Source: Mycobacterium sp.
GTDB lineage: Bacteria > Actinomycetota > Actinomycetes > Mycobacteriales > Mycobacteriaceae
Reading direction: 5' to 3'
DNA length: 43,043 nucleotides
Assembly: GCA_011620645.1 (NCBI GenBank)
Contig: WOYS01000041.1
Span: 1 to 43,043 of the forward strand
Under the pieces are notes generated by a model. It ran no database searches and had not been told where the DNA came from. It was given only the letters and a program-made list of their open reading frames with translations. This document shows, in pieces, positions 7,554 to 16,782 of the stretch; the stretch's first letter is position 1, and the number at the start of each line of letters is the position of its first letter. Both the position numbers and the translations under genes were made by a program.

Positions 7554-8210
7554 ATGACCGATTCACGACTCACGGCCTCAATTGATCACGGCGCCACACC
7601 GCTTCCAGACGACTCCCTTGGTCGAGATCGCCTACGACTGGCGGGGAGTCGCGCACCCGCCGAACACATCGACGGGGCATGGTGGCCAGCGTCCAAGGAC
7701 CTCGCAACTGAACTTCCCACTCTGCTGTCCGCGGTCGGTGATCGCATTTCTCGGATCGCGCTCGTGGGCTATCGCCGCGACGGATGGTTTGCGCCCCCGC
7801 GAATAGATCTAGGCGGCGAAGATCCGGTGGAATTGCTGAGCTTCAGCAGCGACGAACCCCCCACGATCATCTTGATCGGCCAGGACGGCCACCACCTCAC
7901 GCTGCGCGTGATCGACCCCGACACGGACGAACACCAAGCCTTGCTGTCGCTCGAAGAAATTCCTCGACGAGCTGCGGCCGCCGGGCGCAGCGGCAGCCCA
8001 ATCTCGCGATCGGTCACCGAGGTCGCGAAGAAGCTGGCCGAGCACGAAGGACGCGACGATGCCGAGCGCGACGCCGAGATTCTGCATTGGTGCCAAGACG
8101 CCGCCGCCCAGTTCGACGCCGCGCCGATCCAAACGTTCGTACCGATCCTTGTCGAGCACATAGTGAACAACCGCATCCATCGAGAGCGCCGCGCCGACAC
8201 GACGCCCTGA
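7554..8210 (+). CDS. DUF5994 protein fused to three-helix C-terminal domain
   Basis: A 218-residue protein. Residues about 25-120 look like DUF5994: RLRLAGSRAP, HIDGAWWPASKDLATELPTLL and GYRRDGWFAPPRI are characteristic. The last 70 residues (SVTEVAKKLAEHEGRD to VPILVEHIVNNRIHRERR) resemble the actinobacterial three-helix dimerisation domain usually found as a separate small protein. Neither domain has an assigned biochemical role, so none is proposed. The gene is alone on the plus strand, convergent with the acg-like gene, and has a strong DosR-type box just upstream, which would place it among hypoxia/NO-induced genes if the box is real. Confidence 0.75.
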   Translation: MTDSRLTASIDHGATPLPDDSLGRDRLRLAGSRAPAEHIDGAWWPASKDLATELPTLLSAVGDRISRIALVGYRRDGWFAPPRIDLGGEDPVELLSFSSDEPPTIILIGQDGHHLTLRVIDPDTDEHQALLSLEEIPRRAAAAGRSGSPISRSVTEVAKKLAEHEGRDDAERDAEILHWCQDAAAQFDAAPIQTFVPILVEHIVNNRIHRERRADTTP

Positions 8211-8317
8211 CGGACCAAGTCACCATCGTTGCTCCGAGCGCATACGAGTGGCAAAGCGGCGGTGATGAACTCAGCAGATCACTTGCGATGCCCGTCACGC
8301 ACGCTGTGGCGCCTGGT

Positions 8318-9310
8318 TCAGTCCCACGGTGAGTCGTCCAGTTGGGTCACAACCTCGCTCAGCGGGCGCCGCGGGGTCGACGGCAACGGGTCGGCGTTGA
8401 TCGGCGCCCAGCCGATGCGGACCAACATCTGGGGGAATTCGTCGCCACCGAAGGCGTCGACCCGGATAGCGTCGCGGGTGTCGCTGAACTCCAACACCTC
8501 CGTGACGGGACAACTTGCCATTCCCAGGGACGTCGCGGTGAGGAGCACCAGACTGGTGGCCTCCCCGGCACGCAGCCGGGCCAAGTCGTCGTCTTCGGCG
8601 GTACCGAGTGCCAGTAGAACGCCGCGATCCTCGGCCGGAACCGCCTCGGGCGGCTGGGCCAACGCGGTGCTCGCGAATAGCCGACCGGGTACCGGACAAT
8701 TCGGACTGGACTCTGGCGCGTTGCGCGCAGGCACCCCTGCGGTGGAGCTGTGGCGACCGCTCCAGATCGTCAATTCGCGGCGATAGTCCGGATCGGCGGC
8801 ATGCCGCCCCACCGCTCTCGCCAGAGTTTCCCTCACCTCGGTGGACGGCTCGACGCGTCGCATGGCGATGCCCATTCGCGCGGCTCGCATCCCCATCAGG
8901 GCCACGTCGCCGTGGGATACCGGCCAGCCGCTGAGATAACGCCGATCGGTACGTCGTCGAGGGATCGCGGCGGCGAGGGCGACGTCGACCTCGCTGGCGG
9001 CGTACGGCAGCACTTCGATCGACGCCAGGTGCGTGGGCTGGGCGGGGTTGGGGAATCGATGGATCCTGCTCTGCCAGCCGAGTGCCGCGAGCGCGACGAC
9101 GCAGTGGTTGAGAGTGGCGCCACAGCTGACCATGGCGTCGCGCCCATCGGGGTCGGTGTGCACGAGCTGCAAGGCGTCATCGGAGAACAGGTGCAGGCTG
9201 CGCGCGCCGACACGCCATTTCCACGGCTGGACGTTGTGTACGGACGGCGCCCGAGTAGCCAATTCCAGCGCCGCACGAAACGTCAACAGGTCAGGATGGT
9301 GGGCGTTCAT
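8318..9310 (-). CDS. Acg-family nitroreductase-like protein (copy 1)
   Basis: A 330-residue member of the mycobacterial Acg family (Rv2032, Rv3127, Rv3131), which has two fused nitroreductase-like halves binding FMN without clear nitroreductase activity. Recognised from TRAPSVHNVQPWKWRV, DPDGRDAMVSCGATLNHCVVALAALGW, PRRRTDRR, and LLALGTAEDDDLARLRAGEATS with the final MLVRIGWAPINADPLPSTPRRPL. The ATG at 9310 is chosen for its strong GGAGGT 9 bp upstream rather than the earlier in-frame ATG at 9346. In M. tuberculosis the paralogues belong to the DosR regulon. The second copy at 30618-31610 has the same length and the same motifs in the same order. Confidence 0.92.
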   Translation of the reverse strand: MNAHHPDLLTFRAALELATRAPSVHNVQPWKWRVGARSLHLFSDDALQLVHTDPDGRDAMVSCGATLNHCVVALAALGWQSRIHRFPNPAQPTHLASIEVLPYAASEVDVALAAAIPRRRTDRRYLSGWPVSHGDVALMGMRAARMGIAMRRVEPSTEVRETLARAVGRHAADPDYRRELTIWSGRHSSTAGVPARNAPESSPNCPVPGRLFASTALAQPPEAVPAEDRGVLLALGTAEDDDLARLRAGEATSLVLLTATSLGMASCPVTEVLEFSDTRDAIRVDAFGGDEFPQMLVRIGWAPINADPLPSTPRRPLSEVVTQLDDSPWD

Positions 9311-9419
9311 CCGGCGATTACCTCCATGAGGGTTGCTGTTCACCAAAACTATTCAGTGTCACAGCGGGCACGACGAGGGTACGAAGTCACTTCTCATCAG
9401 AACGATCGGCGCCGGGTGG

Positions 9420-9575
9420 TCAGCCGCGACCTGATCCGCTCCCCGAGGGACCGTCCTGCCGGTCACACCCACTGGGATGACGGCGCTTTGCCTCCAGCAG
9501 AAGTAGCCGCCGCTCTGCCGCGACCGTCAGGTAGATAACCGATCCGTCAGATACGGTGTCATCATGCGCTTTCAT
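9420..9575 (-). CDS. Possible small protein, 51 residues
   Basis: ATG at 9575 is preceded by GGAG with a 6-bp gap, which is better than chance for this spacer. The product begins MKAHDDTVSDGSVIYL and contains a helical stretch AAERRLLLLEAKRR; the tail is rich in Gly, Ser and Arg. No family was recognised. It is on the same strand as the downstream acg-like gene and could be co-transcribed with it. A spurious ORF remains quite possible. Confidence 0.25.
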   Translation of the reverse strand: MKAHDDTVSDGSVIYLTVAAERRLLLLEAKRRHPSGCDRQDGPSGSGSGRG

Positions 9576-9604
9576 GGCTGTCTCCAATATGCTTGCACTG
9601 CAGT

Positions 9605-9637
9605 CTATTTCGTTGTGAGTAAAACCCATGCCTTCAT
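9605..9637 (-). other. Possible 10-codon leader ORF
   Basis: AGGAG followed 8 bp later by ATG opens a 10-codon frame (MKAWVLLTTK) that ends 29 bp before the 51-codon ORF. It could be a leader peptide or a chance frame; the sequence has no codon run that suggests an attenuator. Confidence 0.2.
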
Positions 9638-9664
9638 GACGTTCGCTCCTCGTTTCGGTGAAAG

Positions 9665-9716
9665 TTCGACGACAACGGGCCCTTCGACGACAACAGGCCT
9701 TCGACGACAACAGGCC
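9665..9716. repeat. Triplicated 17-18-bp tandem repeat
   Basis: Three adjacent copies of ttcgacgacaacaggcc: 9665-9682 (18 bp, variant gggccc ending), 9683-9699 and 9700-9716 (identical). Non-coding. Confidence 0.9.
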
Positions 9717-9830
9717 GGCGGGGTGCTGCCGCCGACGGCACGCAAGTCATGGGCTGATCGTCGCGCCTCAACCGAGCCGACGGTAGCGGTCCGCAGACCC
9801 CGTTCTCCCGCCGTAGGTCCCCAGTGATGA

Positions 9831-9844
9831 GAGCCGAAAGACCC
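9831..9844. promoter_or_regulatory. Weak DosR-like box
   Basis: GAGCCGAAAGACCC matches 10 of 14 DosR consensus positions and shares AAAGACCC with the stronger box at 7504. It is more than 500 bp upstream of the acg start and about 200 bp upstream of the small ORFs, so its target is unclear. Matches of this quality are expected by chance in GC-rich DNA. Confidence 0.2.
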
Positions 9845-9872
9845 TGGTGCGAATATCGTCGGAGCTGAAGGC

Positions 9873-10943
9873 TCAGCAGATCCGCGGAAGTTGTTCGCCG
9901 AGTTCACGTTCGATGACGCGGGTGGTGCCGAAGGGCGTCACCGCGACGGCCATCCCCGGATGTTCGGCCACCACAGTACCGATGAACGCCGCGTCCGCAC
10001 CTTCGGACCGGGCCCGCATCGCTTCGAGCACCGCCTCGCTGTGCGCCGGGTCGACGAATGCCACCAGCTTGCCCTCGTTGGCCACCTGCAGCGGGTCCAG
10101 CCCCAGGAAGGAACACGCCGAGCGCACCGCCTCGGGAACCGGAATCCTCGTCTCGTCCAACTCGATGCCCACCGATGCCGCGCGGGCGATCTCCACCACC
10201 GTCGCCACCAATCCCCCGCGGGTGGGGTCGCGCAGAGAGTGTATCGCCCCCGGATCGGCGGCACCCAGCATCGCGGCGACCAGCCGGTGCAGCGGCGCGC
10301 TGTCGGTGGTGACGACGGTGCCGAAGTCGATCCCTTCGCGCACACTCATGATCGCAACTCCGTGCTCACCGATATTGCCCGAGACCAGGATGTGGTCGCC
10401 GGCCCGCGCCCGTTCGGGACCGATACGCACACCCTCTGGCACCACGCCGACCCCGGCAGTGGTCACGAAAAGCTGATCGGCACTGCCCTTTCCGACCACT
10501 TTGGTATCCCCGGTGACGATTGCGACACCGGCCTGCGACGCCGCCCTTCCCATGGTCTGGGCGACGGCCCCGAGCACCTCGAGTTCGAGGCCCTCTTCCA
10601 GAATGAATCCCGCAGTCAGCCCCAGCGGCTGTGCGCCGCTGCAGGCCAGATCGTTGATGGTGCCGTTGACCGCCAAATCCCCGATATTGCCGCCGGGAAA
10701 GAACAGTGGCTGCACCACATAGGAATCGGTGGTCAGCGCGATACTGCCACCGGCAACCTGGAGCAGTGCCGAATCCCGCGGGGGGCCGGACGCACCGCCG
10801 AACGCCGGCAGGAAAAGATTCTCGATCAGCTCCTCGGAGAGGACACCACCGCCGCCGTGTCCGAGCACGATCCGCTTGGTCTCCCGCAGCGGCAACGGGC
10901 ACAACCAGTCCGCCGGGTCGATCGCCACCGACCGGTCAGACAT
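9873..10943 (-). CDS. hypE: Hydrogenase maturation protein HypE
   Basis: HypE dehydrates the thiocarboxamide on its C-terminal cysteine to a thiocyanate, giving the cyanide ligands of the NiFe hydrogenase active-site iron. The 356-residue product has the PurM/AIR-synthase-like ATP-binding fold with [56 protein letters not shown] and [11 protein letters not shown], and ends in the diagnostic PRIC with the acceptor Cys356. The ATG at 10943 lies inside the end of hypD (8-bp overlap), which implies translational coupling; upstream in-frame starts would overlap hypD much further and add sequence alien to the family. Last gene of hypF-C-D-E. Confidence 0.96.
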   Translation of the reverse strand: MSDRSVAIDPADWLCPLPLRETKRIVLGHGGGGVLSEELIENLFLPAFGGASGPPRDSALLQVAGGSIALTTDSYVVQPLFFPGGNIGDLAVNGTINDLACSGAQPLGLTAGFILEEGLELEVLGAVAQTMGRAASQAGVAIVTGDTKVVGKGSADQLFVTTAGVGVVPEGVRIGPERARAGDHILVSGNIGEHGVAIMSVREGIDFGTVVTTDSAPLHRLVAAMLGAADPGAIHSLRDPTRGGLVATVVEIARAASVGIELDETRIPVPEAVRSACSFLGLDPLQVANEGKLVAFVDPAHSEAVLEAMRARSEGADAAFIGTVVAEHPGMAVAVTPFGTTRVIERELGEQLPRIC

Positions 10944-12039
10944 GGGTGGGTGCCTGCAGCCGGCGGAACTGGTAGTAGGCCGCACAGGCACCTTCGCTGG
11001 AGACCATCGTGGCGCCCAATGGGGTGCGCGGGGTGCAGGTCTTGCCGAATGCCGGGCATTCGTTGGGTTTGAGCAGACCCTGCAGCACCTCGCCGCTGCG
11101 ACACTCGGCGGATTCCGACACCTGTAGGTGCCCGACACCGAACTTGGCCTCGGCGTCGAACTGGACGTAACGCGGCGACAGCGTCCAACCGGACTTCGGG
11201 ATCATCCCGATACCCCGCCACTGTCGATCGGTCACGACAAACACGTCGTCGAGCGTCCGCTGTGCGACGGTGTTCCCGATATCGCTGACGGCGCGGGGAT
11301 AGGCGTTGCGCAGTTCGGCCTTACCCTCTTCGAGTAGTTCGACGAGCTGGCGCACACCTTCGAGCAGATCGAGCGGCTCGAAACCGGATACCACGATCGG
11401 CACCCCGAATTCCTCGACCAGCGGACCGTATTCGGCGGTGCCCATCACCGTGCAGACATGACCGGCACCCAGGAATCCCTGTACCCGGTTGGTCGGGGAA
11501 CTCAGGATCGCCCGCATCGCCGGCGGTACCAGCACGTGGGACACCAACAGGTAGAAATTCGCCAACCCGAGGCGCTGCGCGTGAACCACGGACATCGCGT
11601 TTGCCGGCGCGGTCGTCTCGAACCCCACTCCGAAGAAGATGACACTCTTGTCCGGGTTCTCGGCGGCGACGCGGACGGCATCCAGCGGCGAGTACACGAT
11701 GCGGACGTCACCTCCGCGGGCGCGCACACTGAACAGGTCCTGGTGGCTGCCGGGGACCCGGAGCATGTCGCCGAACGAACAGAAGATGACATCGTCACGG
11801 GCCGCGATCGCCAGCGCCCGGTCGATCATCTCCAGTGGGGTGACACACACCGGGCAGCCGGGACCGTGGATGAACTCCACCGAGTCGCCCAGCAGCTGGT
11901 CGATTCCGTTGCGGATAATCGAATGGGTTTGGCCGCCACAAACTTCCATGATCGTCCAGCTTCGGGTGGCCCGGCGTTTGATCTGCGCCACCAAAGTGCG
12001 CGCCGCGACCGGATCCCGAAACTCGTCCAGATACCTCAT
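10936..12039 (-). CDS. hypD: Hydrogenase maturation protein HypD
   Basis: HypD is the iron-sulfur scaffold on which the Fe(CN)2CO unit is built together with HypC. The 367-residue product starts [10 protein letters not shown] and shows the conserved [35 protein letters not shown] and the C-terminal cluster cysteines in [25 protein letters not shown]. Its ATG overlaps the hypC stop by 4 bp (ATGA at 12036-12039) and its 3' end overlaps hypE. The length is normal for the family and no active-site residue appears to be missing. Confidence 0.97.
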   Translation of the reverse strand: MRYLDEFRDPVAARTLVAQIKRRATRSWTIMEVCGGQTHSIIRNGIDQLLGDSVEFIHGPGCPVCVTPLEMIDRALAIAARDDVIFCSFGDMLRVPGSHQDLFSVRARGGDVRIVYSPLDAVRVAAENPDKSVIFFGVGFETTAPANAMSVVHAQRLGLANFYLLVSHVLVPPAMRAILSSPTNRVQGFLGAGHVCTVMGTAEYGPLVEEFGVPIVVSGFEPLDLLEGVRQLVELLEEGKAELRNAYPRAVSDIGNTVAQRTLDDVFVVTDRQWRGIGMIPKSGWTLSPRYVQFDAEAKFGVGHLQVSESAECRSGEVLQGLLKPNECPAFGKTCTPRTPLGATMVSSEGACAAYYQFRRLQAPTHV

Positions 12040-12311
12040 GCCGGTTCCCTTCTGCCCGGTGTCTGCTCGCCGGCGAGTTCCTCCTCGAGAACACCGAGGT
12101 CGGCGAACATCTTCAGGGTCTCGTTGGCCGACTCCTCGTCGAGCAGGGCGATGGCGAATCCCGCGTGCACGATCGTGTACTCGCCGATCTGCATATCCGG
12201 CAGGTAGGCCAGGCACACCGTCTTGGTGGTGCCCCCGAAGTCGACGGTGGCCATCCGGGTTCCCGCCTCCTCCCAGATCTCGACTACCTTGCCGGGAATT
12301 CCCAGGCACAT
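12036..12311 (-). CDS. hypC: Hydrogenase maturation chaperone HypC
   Basis: Small HypC/HybG chaperone that carries the Fe(CN)2CO moiety with HypD to the large subunit precursor. The 91-residue product opens [13 protein letters not shown], with the essential Cys2, followed by the OB-like core ([34 protein letters not shown]). The C-terminal 15 residues are longer and more polar than in many homologues. It overlaps the end of hypF by 28 bp and the start of hypD by 4 bp. As the only hypC in the window it probably serves both Huc and Hox, unless another copy exists elsewhere. Confidence 0.96.
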   Translation of the reverse strand: MCLGIPGKVVEIWEEAGTRMATVDFGGTTKTVCLAYLPDMQIGEYTIVHAGFAIALLDEESANETLKMFADLGVLEEELAGEQTPGRREPA

Positions 12312-14635
12312 ACGCCACTCCCATCGTCGTCGGCATTGCTGCCGAGTTGAGCTGCTATCACGGCCTGCCCCAAGGCGATCCCACCGTCGTTACACGGCAG
12401 CACGGCGTGGGTCAGAACGTTGAATCCGTTGTCGGTCAAGGCGTTACCGATACCTTCGAGCAGCAGCCGGTTGACGAACACGCCGCCGGTCAATCCGATG
12501 GTGTCGATACCGGCCGCCCGTGCGCAGCTGCCCGCGGCGGCCACCGTCGCCCGCACCACGGCCTCATGAAAACCGGCGGCCAGGTCCGCGGTGTCGCGCC
12601 CGGCGCGCAGGCCGCCAACCAGGCCCGCCAGCACCGGTGCCGGGTCGAGCACCCCGGCGGTGATGTCGAATTCCAGCGGCACCGCCCGGCCGGTGCACGC
12701 CAGGTGTTCGAGTTCGACGGCGGCCTGCCCTTCGTAGCTGACCTGCTGGCACACCCCGAGCAGGCTGGAGACGGCGTCGAACAGCCGACCCATGCTCGAG
12801 GTCGTCACGCAGCCGACCCCGCGCGGGATCTGCTGGGCCAGCACATGCAGTCCGGCCGGACCCACCGCAGCCACCGGCGCCAGGTCCTCGTCCCAGCCGA
12901 TCTTCGCCCGGTGCAGCAGGTCCAGCGCGATACGCGCAGGCTGGCGCACCGCGCCGTCACCGCCCGGCAAGGCGAACGGTTTCAGGTGCCCGACCCGGGC
13001 GAACCGTGCCGGTTCGCGCAGCACCAGCAGCTCACCGCCCCAGATGGTTCCGTCGGTGCCGTACCCGGTGCCGTCATAGGCGACCACCATCGCCGGTTCG
13101 GTCAGCCGCCGGTGCTCGGCGAGCAACGACACGGCATGCGCGTGGTGGTGCTGCACCGGCCGCACCGCGATACCCCGGTCCCGCTGGTGGCGTCGGGCCC
13201 AGTGCGTCGTGGCGTAGGTCGGATGCAGGTCGCACGCAATGGCCGTGGGCACGCGGTCGGTCATCGACACCAGGTGGGCCAGCGCAGAATCGAAACACGC
13301 CTGCGTGCGCGGGTCGGCCATATCACCCAAATGTGCCGACATATGTGCCTGACCGTCGGTGTCCATCAGGCAGAAGGTGGTCTTGAGGTCCCCACCGGTG
13401 GCCAGGATCACCGCGTCGGCCGCCACCGCGGGCACGCTGAGCGGTAACGGCGCATACCCGCGGGAGCGCCGGATCGGCACCGCACCGCCGCCGGCGCGCA
13501 TCATCAGCACCGAGTCCTCGCACGGGATGTGGATAGGCCGGTCGTGGCCCAGCACACCATCGACGAGACCCTCGAGCTGGTGCAGGTCCTCGTCTGCGAA
13601 CACGATCGGCGACCCGCCCTGGTTGGCCGATGTCATCACCAGCGGTACCGATCCCAGCCGGGCGAACAGCAGATGATGAAGCGGCGAGTACGCCAGCAGC
13701 ACCCCAACCTCACGCAGTCCCGGCGCCACCGCCGGATCGATGATGCCGGGCCGGTGCGGTAGCAACACGATCGGCGCTGCCGGAGCCGACAACGCGTCCG
13801 CGGCGGCAGGGTCCACCACGGCGACGCGTGCGGCCGCGGCCAGGTCGGGCACCATCACGGCGAATGGTTTGGCCGGCCGCTTCTTGCGCCGACGGAGCTC
13901 GCCGACGACCCGGGCATCATCGGCCCGGCACGCCAGGTGGTAGCCACCGACACCCTTGACCGCCACGATCTTCCCGCCCGCGATCGCCACGGCGGCGGCG
14001 CTCAGCGGATCGGTGCCGGCACCGGAGCCGGTCCAAGACAGCACCGGCCCGCAGTCTGGGCAGGCAATGGTCTGGGCGTGGAACCGGCGGTCGGCCGGGT
14101 CGTGGTATTCCGCCGCACAGGCCGCGCACATCGGGAAGGCGGCCATCGTCGTGGCGGGCCGGTCGTAGGGGAGGTCGGTGATGACGGTGTAGCGTGGCCC
14201 ACAGTTCGTGCAGGTAATGAACGGGTGCTGGTAACGGCGATCGGTGGGATCGTGTATCTCGCGCAGGCAGTCGGCGCATATCGCGATATCGGGTGGGATC
14301 AGCGTGCGCGCGCCGGCGCCATCGTCATTGTCATCGCCTTCGTCATCGCCGTGACTACTCGCGACGATGTGGAACCCGTTCCCGCCCCGCACGTCCACCG
14401 CCCTGGCGGTGATGGCGTCGATGCGTGCCATCGGAGGCGCCTGCGTGCGGATCGCGCTGACGGCCGCGTCGACGACATCGGGCGCACCTTCCAGCTCGCA
14501 GTACACCGCTCCGGTGTTGTTGTACACGAAACCGGAGAGGCCGTGGGCGGTGGCCAGGCGCGCGACCGTGGGCCGGAATCCGACCCCCTGCACGACACCG
14601 GTGATCTCCAGCCGCAACCGACAGCAGACGGTCAT
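12284..14635 (-). CDS. hypF: Carbamoyltransferase HypF
   Basis: HypF uses carbamoyl phosphate and ATP to carbamoylate the HypE C-terminal cysteine. The 783-residue protein has, in order, an acylphosphatase domain ([10 protein letters not shown], about 12-90), tandem zinc fingers ([32 protein letters not shown]), a YrdC-like domain ([20 protein letters not shown]) and a Kae1-like domain with [13 protein letters not shown] and [10 protein letters not shown]. An acidic linker rich in Asp ([16 protein letters not shown]) between the acylphosphatase and zinc domains looks like a lineage-specific insertion. The ATG at 14635 follows AGGAGGT closely and gives the normal N-terminus; the ORF extends upstream without homology. 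First gene of hypF-C-D-E, divergent from hypA-B. Confidence 0.96.
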   Translation of the reverse strand: MTVCCRLRLEITGVVQGVGFRPTVARLATAHGLSGFVYNNTGAVYCELEGAPDVVDAAVSAIRTQAPPMARIDAITARAVDVRGGNGFHIVASSHGDDEGDDNDDGAGARTLIPPDIAICADCLREIHDPTDRRYQHPFITCTNCGPRYTVITDLPYDRPATTMAAFPMCAACAAEYHDPADRRFHAQTIACPDCGPVLSWTGSGAGTDPLSAAAVAIAGGKIVAVKGVGGYHLACRADDARVVGELRRRKKRPAKPFAVMVPDLAAAARVAVVDPAAADALSAPAAPIVLLPHRPGIIDPAVAPGLREVGVLLAYSPLHHLLFARLGSVPLVMTSANQGGSPIVFADEDLHQLEGLVDGVLGHDRPIHIPCEDSVLMMRAGGGAVPIRRSRGYAPLPLSVPAVAADAVILATGGDLKTTFCLMDTDGQAHMSAHLGDMADPRTQACFDSALAHLVSMTDRVPTAIACDLHPTYATTHWARRHQRDRGIAVRPVQHHHAHAVSLLAEHRRLTEPAMVVAYDGTGYGTDGTIWGGELLVLREPARFARVGHLKPFALPGGDGAVRQPARIALDLLHRAKIGWDEDLAPVAAVGPAGLHVLAQQIPRGVGCVTTSSMGRLFDAVSSLLGVCQQVSYEGQAAVELEHLACTGRAVPLEFDITAGVLDPAPVLAGLVGGLRAGRDTADLAAGFHEAVVRATVAAAGSCARAAGIDTIGLTGGVFVNRLLLEGIGNALTDNGFNVLTHAVLPCNDGGIALGQAVIAAQLGSNADDDGSGVCAWEFPAR

Positions 14636-14742
14636 GGACCTCCTGAGCGGGTAACGACCCGTGGCTGTGGGCTGTTGCGCACGGATTCGAGACTCCACGC
14701 TAGTCCCACCGACAAACGCCGACAATCGCTGCTCGGCACAAA

Positions 14743-14774
14743 GATTTCAACGGTAGCGGATTTCAACGGTAGGG
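14743..14774. repeat. Tandem 16-bp duplication upstream of hypA
   Basis: Two adjacent 16-bp copies beginning gatttcaacggtag (14743-14758, 14759-14774; one mismatch) lie 27 bp before the hypA start in the hypF/hypA divergent spacer, where promoter or leader elements would be expected. Confidence 0.85.
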
Positions 14775-14801
14775 TCGATGCGGAGGAGGCGACCGGTAAC
14801 C

Positions 14802-15137
14802 GTGCACGAGTTGTCCTTATGCCATGCCATCGCCGGTGTCGTCAGTTCCCATGCCCAGGGCCAGCATGTCGATGTGGTGCGGGTGCGGGTTGGCGCGCTT
14901 CGACAGGTGGTTCCGGATGCATTGACGTTCTGCTGGAGCATTATTCGCGATCACGAGGCTCTCCCCGATGCCCGCCTGGAGCTCGAACTGGTGCCCGCGG
15001 CGGTGGCGTGTCGCACCTGCGGTCAACGCTCGGAGATCAGCTCCCGCTTCTCGATTCTGTGCCCGGTCTGCGAAAGCACTGACGTTTCCGTTGTCGCCGG
15101 CGAGGAGTTCCTGGTCACCTCGCTGGACGTGACATGA
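14802..15137 (+). CDS. hypA: Nickel chaperone HypA
   Basis: HypA delivers nickel, with HypB, to the hydrogenase large subunit. The GTG at 14802 is chosen over the ATG at 14778 because it places His2 at the N-terminus (MHELSLC), which in this family is part of the nickel site; GGAGGAGG lies 12 bp upstream. The 111-residue product has the zinc site CRTCG...CPVC and the typical HELSLCHAIAGVV opening. The stop codon sits inside a 19-bp tandem duplication that fills the spacer to hypB. Confidence 0.95.
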   Translation: MHELSLCHAIAGVVSSHAQGQHVDVVRVRVGALRQVVPDALTFCWSIIRDHEALPDARLELELVPAAVACRTCGQRSEISSRFSILCPVCESTDVSVVAGEEFLVTSLDVT

Positions 15138-15159
15138 AAGGCTGGACGTGACATGAAAG
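15122..15159. repeat. Tandem 19-bp duplication spanning hypA stop
   Basis: Two perfect copies of gctggacgtgacatgaaag (15122-15140, 15141-15159). The first contains the hypA stop codon (15135-15137). The duplication lengthens the hypA-hypB spacer to 31 bp and repeats a possible ribosome-binding segment (gaaagg). Confidence 0.92.
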
Positions 15160-15168
15160 GCAGTCACC

Positions 15169-15945
15169 ATGGGTAGGTTTCACCGTCACGACGACGGCAC
15201 GCTGCACGCGCATGCCGACGATGCGCGGCACCATGAGCACAGCGAAGACCATGGTGACCACAGTGGTTATGCGACCGGTGGTCAACGCGTCGAGGTGCTG
15301 GAGGCGATCTTCGCCGAGAACGACACCCGCGCCGATATCAACCGCAACATGTTCGCAACCAACGGGATACGCGCACTGAACCTGATGAGTTCGCCGGGGT
15401 CGGGCAAGACCACAATCCTCGGCGCGACCCTGGACGAGCTGGCCGGCGAGGTGGCTGTCGGCGTCGTCGAGGGCGATATCGCCACCGATCTGGATGCGGT
15501 GAAGCTCGGCGGCCGGGGTGCGCAGATCTCTTTGCTGAACACCTCCAACGGTTTCGGTGGCGAGTGCCATCTGGACGCCCCGATGGTGAACCGCGCGCTG
15601 GCCGGCCTGGACCTGCCCGCACTGGACCTGGTGATCATCGAGAATGTCGGAAACCTGGTCTGCCCGGCCGAGTTCGATGTCGGCGAGCACGCCAAGGTAA
15701 TGGTCTATTCGGTGACCGAGGGTGAGGACAAACCGCTGAAATACCCGGTGATGTTCCGCTCGGTCGACGTCGTGCTACTCAACAAGATCGACCTGGTGCC
15801 CCATCTGGACGCCGATGTCGACACCTATATCAGCCATGTCCGCCAGGTGAATCCGACCGCCGAGGTGCTCCCGGTGAGCGCCAGGACCGGGTCCGGGATG
15901 GATGCCTGGTACGCCTGGCTGCGCAGATTTCTGAAAGCTTCCTGA
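15169..15945 (+). CDS. hypB: Nickel-insertion GTPase HypB
   Basis: HypB is the GTPase that works with HypA in nickel insertion. The 258-residue product has a histidine-rich N-terminus (11 His in the first 35 residues) suited to nickel storage or buffering, a P-loop SSPGSGKTT with Lys80, VEGDIATDLDA, and the NKIDLVP guanine-specificity motif. CHLDAP and ENVGNLVCP match the metal-site region. It is the second gene of hypA-B; its stop lies 3 bp from the convergent stop of the 277-residue huc-operon gene, so no space exists for a conventional terminator between them. Confidence 0.96.
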   Translation: MGRFHRHDDGTLHAHADDARHHEHSEDHGDHSGYATGGQRVEVLEAIFAENDTRADINRNMFATNGIRALNLMSSPGSGKTTILGATLDELAGEVAVGVVEGDIATDLDAVKLGGRGAQISLLNTSNGFGGECHLDAPMVNRALAGLDLPALDLVIIENVGNLVCPAEFDVGEHAKVMVYSVTEGEDKPLKYPVMFRSVDVVLLNKIDLVPHLDADVDTYISHVRQVNPTAEVLPVSARTGSGMDAWYAWLRRFLKAS

Positions 15946-15948
15946 CCG

Positions 15949-16782
15949 TCACACCGCCAGCGCAGGATCGACCGTGGCCCGGGCTGCCACCGATGCCGCG
16001 CCGGCCGCGATGATCACCCGCGCAACCTGCTGCTGGGTGGCCGCATCGCCGGCGATGACGATCTCGGCACTGTCGGGCCCGCTGCGGTGTGCCATCAACC
16101 AGTCGTAGAGCAGCCAGTCCAGGGCGCAGGCCACGCCGAGCGGATCGGCGTCGGGGTGTCCGGCCGCGGCCAGCACCGCTTCCAGCGCCTCGCAGTGCTC
16201 GCGGCGGGCGGCCTCCTTGTTGACTCCGGAACTGTCGAACAGCAGCATCGCCAGGGTCAGCGGATACCGGTGCCCCGCTTCGGTGCGTACCACCCAGCGA
16301 CCACCCAGCCAGGGGCGCTGTCCGTCGACCGGCATCATATCGCCGTACCCGCCGACCACCCCGGGTGCCGGGGTGTCCAGCTCTCCGTCGAACGGGGCCG
16401 GCCCGAGCAGACCCAGGGGTTGGCGCGCCAGGATCGACATCAGCGCCGCAGTACCGATGATCTTGCCGGCCCGGGCATCCGGGGCGATACCGGTCGACTC
16501 CAGCGCCCCGGCGTAGTCGAGACACAGCCGGTCCAGGCTGCGGTGCAGTTCGGCCAGCGCCTCCCGTTCGGCGCCATCGGGCCGCCGGCCACCGCCGAGC
16601 AATTCGCCGAACCGGCCCGCGGCGTCGATCAGCGCATCGTCGAGCGCCGAAAGGTGGGTGGCGACCAACCGAACGGGTTCATCATCGTCGGCGACCAGTT
16701 TCCGCAGTGTGCTCGGGGTGCCGCGCATCGTGACCCAGTAGAAGCCGATCTGCCCGTCGCCCTGCACGATCCGTGGCCTCAT
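15949..16782 (-). CDS. Huc-operon protein of unknown function
   Basis: A 277-residue soluble protein with no recognised domain. It is largely helical, with an aromatic and Gly/Pro-rich middle (PLGLLGPAPFDGELDTPAPGVVGGYGDMM) and GVACALDWLLYDWLMAHRSGPDSAEIVIAGDAATQQQ near the C-terminus. Cysteines are few and not arranged in metal-binding pairs. Its start overlaps the stop of the NHL-propeller gene by 4 bp, so it is the last gene of the huc operon and translationally coupled to it. This makes a role in Huc assembly or function likely, but nothing in the sequence defines it. Confidence 0.75.
   Translation of the reverse strand: MRPRIVQGDGQIGFYWVTMRGTPSTLRKLVADDDEPVRLVATHLSALDDALIDAAGRFGELLGGGRRPDGAEREALAELHRSLDRLCLDYAGALESTGIAPDARAGKIIGTAALMSILARQPLGLLGPAPFDGELDTPAPGVVGGYGDMMPVDGQRPWLGGRWVVRTEAGHRYPLTLAMLLFDSSGVNKEAARREHCEALEAVLAAAGHPDADPLGVACALDWLLYDWLMAHRSGPDSAEIVIAGDAATQQQVARVIIAAGAASVAARATVDPALAV

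Larger units (their letters stand above)
9311..9872. other. Long spacer between acg copy 1 and hypE
   Basis: This 562-bp stretch has no recognisable protein family. It holds an 11-bp palindrome GAAGTCACTTC at 9383-9393 about 75 bp upstream of the acg start, two small minus-strand ORFs with good ribosome-binding sites (9420-9575 and 9605-9637), a triplicated 17-18-bp repeat (9665-9716) and a weak DosR-like box (9831-9844). Confidence 0.6.

Noticed and set aside
9665..9716. CRISPR-like array
   Set aside because: Repeats are directly adjacent with no spacers and no cas genes are present.
11639..13447. Long plus-strand ORF of 602 codons opposite hypC-F
   Set aside because: It lies antisense to hypF, hypC and hypD; its protein is Arg/Pro/His-rich and without a recognisable domain, as usual for shadows in GC-rich DNA.
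14694..14707. DosR-like site in the hypF/hypA spacer
   Set aside because: Only the right half (TAGTCCC) fits; 9 of 14 overall.
14778..14801. ATG 14778 as the hypA start
   Set aside because: It would bury the nickel-binding His2 eight residues inside the protein and it precedes the ribosome-binding site.
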